Origin: Prauserella_A oleivorans
GTDB lineage: Bacteria; Actinomycetota; Actinomycetes; Mycobacteriales; Pseudonocardiaceae
Length of the DNA: 64,000 nucleotides
Direction of reading: 5' to 3'
Assembly: GCF_042685745.1 (NCBI RefSeq)
Contig: NZ_JBHUNT010000001.1
Location: 5,675,915-5,739,914 of the forward strand
The notes beneath the pieces are model-generated. The model saw only the letters and a program-made list of their open reading frames with translations, had not been told where the DNA came from and did no database searches. The position numbers and the translations under genes are program-made. Shown in pieces: positions 62,480-64,000 of this stretch (its first letter is position 1; each line of letters opens with the position of its first letter).

Positions 62480-63772
62480 GTGCCCGAATACCTGCCGACC
62501 GCGCCGTACCGGGGTACCCGGGACTTCCTCCCGGCGGAGATGTCCGTCCGTACCCAGGTCTTCGGCAAGCTCTACGAGGTCATCGAGCGGTACGGGTTCC
62601 AGCGCTACGACGGTCCGATCCTGGAGTCAGCTGAGATCTACGAGGCGAAATCCGGCGAGGAGATCGCCAACCAGCAGCTGTACACACTCACCGACCGGGG
62701 CGGCAGGCGCCTCGCGTTGCGTCCCGAGATGACGCCGTCGGTGGCCAGGATGATCGCCGGCAACGCCGGTTCCCTGCAGTTCCCCGTGCGCTGGTACAGC
62801 CACCCGAACTGCCACCGCTACGAGCGTCCTCAGCGCGGGCGGGTTCGTGAGCATTGGCAGATCAACGTCGACATCTTCGGCTCCACCAGCCCGAACTGCG
62901 AGCTCGAGATCTTCGAGCTCATCCACGACATGCTGGCCGGGCTGGGCGCGAGCGAGGACATGTTCGTGGTGCGCGCCAACGACCGCAACCTGCTGTCCTC
63001 GGCCCTCACCGACGTCGTGGGCGTGCCCGCCGACCAGCTCTCCGACGTGTTCGCGCTGGTGGACCGCTGGGAGAAGTACGACCGGGACAAGCTCGCCGCC
63101 GACGCCGGGGAGATCGGGCTGTCGGACAAGCAGTTCGACCGGCTGGGCGACGTGCTCGGCGCCGGCACCGCGTTGCTGGACGACCTTCCCGCGGAGGTGA
63201 AGGAGGCGTCGAACCTGGTGACGGTGCTCAAGAGCAGCGCCGCCGACCTGGTGCGGTTCGATCCGATGATCGTACGCGGGCTCGCCTACTACACGTCGAC
63301 GGTGTTCGAGGTCTTCGACACCTCGCCGGAGAACAACCGCGCACTGTTCGGCGGGGGCGCCTACAGCGACCTGGCCTCGTTGTTCACGCCCAAGCAGATC
63401 CCCGGCATCGGGTTCGGCATGGGTGACGTGACACTGATGGACTTCCTCGGCACCCACGGTCTCCTGCCGGAGCCGAAGCCCGAGGTCGATGTCGTCGTCC
63501 TCCCCGTCACCGAGGATCTCGGCCAGGAGGCGCGCTCAGTCGCCACCACGCTCCGGCGAGCCGGTATCCGCACGTCGGTGCCGCTGGAGTACCGCAAGCT
63601 CGGTAAGGAGCTGGGTCGCGCCGACAAGTCCGGCGCCCGCGTCGTGGTGATCGTGGGCCGCGAGGACTGGGACGCCGGCAACGTCACCGTGCGCAGCCTG
63701 GCCACGCGCGAGCAGCACCAGGTATCCGTGGACGCCGCGGCCGAAACGGCGTCGCGCCTGCTCGCCGGCTGA
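62480..63772 (+). CDS. hisS: Histidyl-tRNA synthetase (atypical form)
   Basis: This 430-residue class II synthetase charges tRNA-His. It has motif 1 region YRGTRDFLPAEMSVR, ATP/histidine motif 2 in SHPNCHRYERPQRGRVREHWQINVDIFG, HisA-like RGLAYYTSTVFEVF and GGGAYSDLASLF, motif 3 IPGIGFGMGDVTLM and a C-terminal anticodon-binding domain (VVVLPVTEDLGQEARSVATTLRRAGIRTS quoted in part). It differs from the usual bacterial enzyme at conserved sites (GLAYY for GLDYY, GGAYSD for GGRYD, the motif 2 entrance). It starts with GTG at 62480 after GTGAGGA. A TTAGACT -10 lies at the 3' end of the preceding gene. It is followed by a strong hairpin. Confidence 0.9.
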   Translation: MPEYLPTAPYRGTRDFLPAEMSVRTQVFGKLYEVIERYGFQRYDGPILESAEIYEAKSGEEIANQQLYTLTDRGGRRLALRPEMTPSVARMIAGNAGSLQFPVRWYSHPNCHRYERPQRGRVREHWQINVDIFGSTSPNCELEIFELIHDMLAGLGASEDMFVVRANDRNLLSSALTDVVGVPADQLSDVFALVDRWEKYDRDKLAADAGEIGLSDKQFDRLGDVLGAGTALLDDLPAEVKEASNLVTVLKSSAADLVRFDPMIVRGLAYYTSTVFEVFDTSPENNRALFGGGAYSDLASLFTPKQIPGIGFGMGDVTLMDFLGTHGLLPEPKPEVDVVVLPVTEDLGQEARSVATTLRRAGIRTSVPLEYRKLGKELGRADKSGARVVVIVGREDWDAGNVTVRSLATREQHQVSVDAAAETASRLLAG

Positions 63773-63787
63773 CCAGACGCAAAAGAA

Positions 63788-63818
63788 GGTGGGCCGGTCG
63801 CGATTCGACCGGCCCACC
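63788..63818. terminator. Strong hairpin after hisS
   Basis: GGTGGGCCGGTCG (63788-63800) pairs perfectly with CGACCGGCCCACC (63806-63818) over a 5-nt loop. The stem extends after one mismatch. On the minus strand it is followed by CTTCTTTTG, so it may also stop leftward transcription. Confidence 0.85.
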
Positions 63819-63945
63819 CTTCTGTATCCCCGCGTGCTTCCCGAGCGGGAAAGCTCACCACAAGGGCTCGCCGCACTCGGCAGGACCTCGTCAATCCCCA
63901 GGACTGGCAAGTCTGACGAAGCCCGGAATGGGTGCACAAACGGAG

Positions 63946-63980
63946 CAGGGCCCGTCACCCTGAGGGTGGCGGGCCCTGCC
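63946..63980 (+). terminator. Second intrinsic terminator
   Basis: A 16-bp stem with one G-T pair (63946-63961 with 63965-63980) closes a TGA loop and is followed by CCTTTACGTTTTG, a fair T-rich tail for rightward transcription. No protein gene lies between it and the hairpin after hisS. Confidence 0.8.
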
Positions 63981-64000
63981 CTTTACGTTTTGTTCGGCGG

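Noticed and set aside
63824..63945. tRNA gene between the two hairpins
   Set aside because: No T-loop-like GTTCGANNC sequence or cloverleaf arrangement could be found on either strand.
63536..63958. Minus-strand open frame over the end of hisS
   Set aside because: It runs through both hairpins and opposite hisS; no sign of a gene.

Overview
The window is high-GC (about 70% by eye), with dense genes, many GTG starts and ATGA/GTGA stop-start overlaps. This is typical of an actinomycete. Gene content and order (birA, accD5, accE, maf, accA3; then glpD, lpdA, a cyclotransferase, an M20 amidohydrolase, deoD, pmmB) match, from memory, the Rv3278c-Rv3308 part of the Mycobacterium tuberculosis chromosome. 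With a polymorphic-toxin-style type VII substrate locus and a catecholate NRPS cluster, a Pseudonocardiaceae-like organism (Amycolatopsis, Saccharomonospora or Prauserella type) is the best guess. No species can be named from sequence alone.

Region 1 (1-2092): the left edge carries a minus-strand type VII secretion substrate locus: a YbaB-like protein, an EspC-like protein with a YxxxD tail, and the start of a large CpnT-like protein. That last gene has an apparent frameshift in a run of seven G residues. Region 2 (2223-9285): HMG-CoA lyase, a PH-domain membrane protein, biotin ligase BirA, the propionyl-CoA carboxylase beta and epsilon subunits, an MFS/GntR pair, and Maf.

Region 3 (about 9.6-31.7 kb): a complete-looking catecholate siderophore cluster separates maf from accA3. 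EntC, EntE, isochorismatase and EntA make and activate 2,3-dihydroxybenzoate. A stand-alone aryl carrier protein holds it, and a 3527-residue NRPS (C-A-T-E-C-A-T-E-C) extends it. An MFS exporter, a binding protein, two permeases, an ATPase and a siderophore-interacting reductase cover export, uptake and iron release. Nearly all of it is one translationally coupled leftward operon behind a candidate IdeR/DmdR iron box. The NRPS ends in a condensation domain, and no thioesterase or MbtH gene is visible. A 38-bp duplication between entC and entE has created a coupled 26-codon reading frame.

Region 4 (31.9-43.5 kb): a membrane-anchored hypothetical protein, a SAV_915-type protein, accA3 (the biotinylated partner of accD5/accE), a DUF1707 protein, a GNAT, an AMP-forming ligase, the glycerol genes glpD/glpF/glpK, a VOC protein and an aminoglycoside-phosphotransferase-like kinase. 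Region 5 (43.5-46.9 kb): LpdA, a cyclotransferase-like protein, a frameshifted DUF559 gene and three arrays of a 21-bp repeat. Each array lies 11-19 nt after a stop codon, in sense orientation; two perfect DnaA boxes lie nearby.

Region 6 (46.9-64 kb): M20 amidohydrolase; the methylmalonyl-CoA mutase operon mutA-mutB-meaB plus a small membrane protein; a receptor-type Ser/Thr kinase; purine nucleoside phosphorylase; a PucR-type regulator; a phosphohexomutase; a flavodoxin; the lprG-P55 lipoprotein/efflux pair; and an atypical histidyl-tRNA synthetase followed by two strong hairpins. The propionyl-CoA carboxylase genes and the mutase operon together give the propionyl-CoA to succinyl-CoA route. 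Many single genes have a TANNNT -10 box 6-8 nt before the start codon, which suggests leaderless transcripts. No rRNA, tRNA, CRISPR array, transposase or phage gene was seen.
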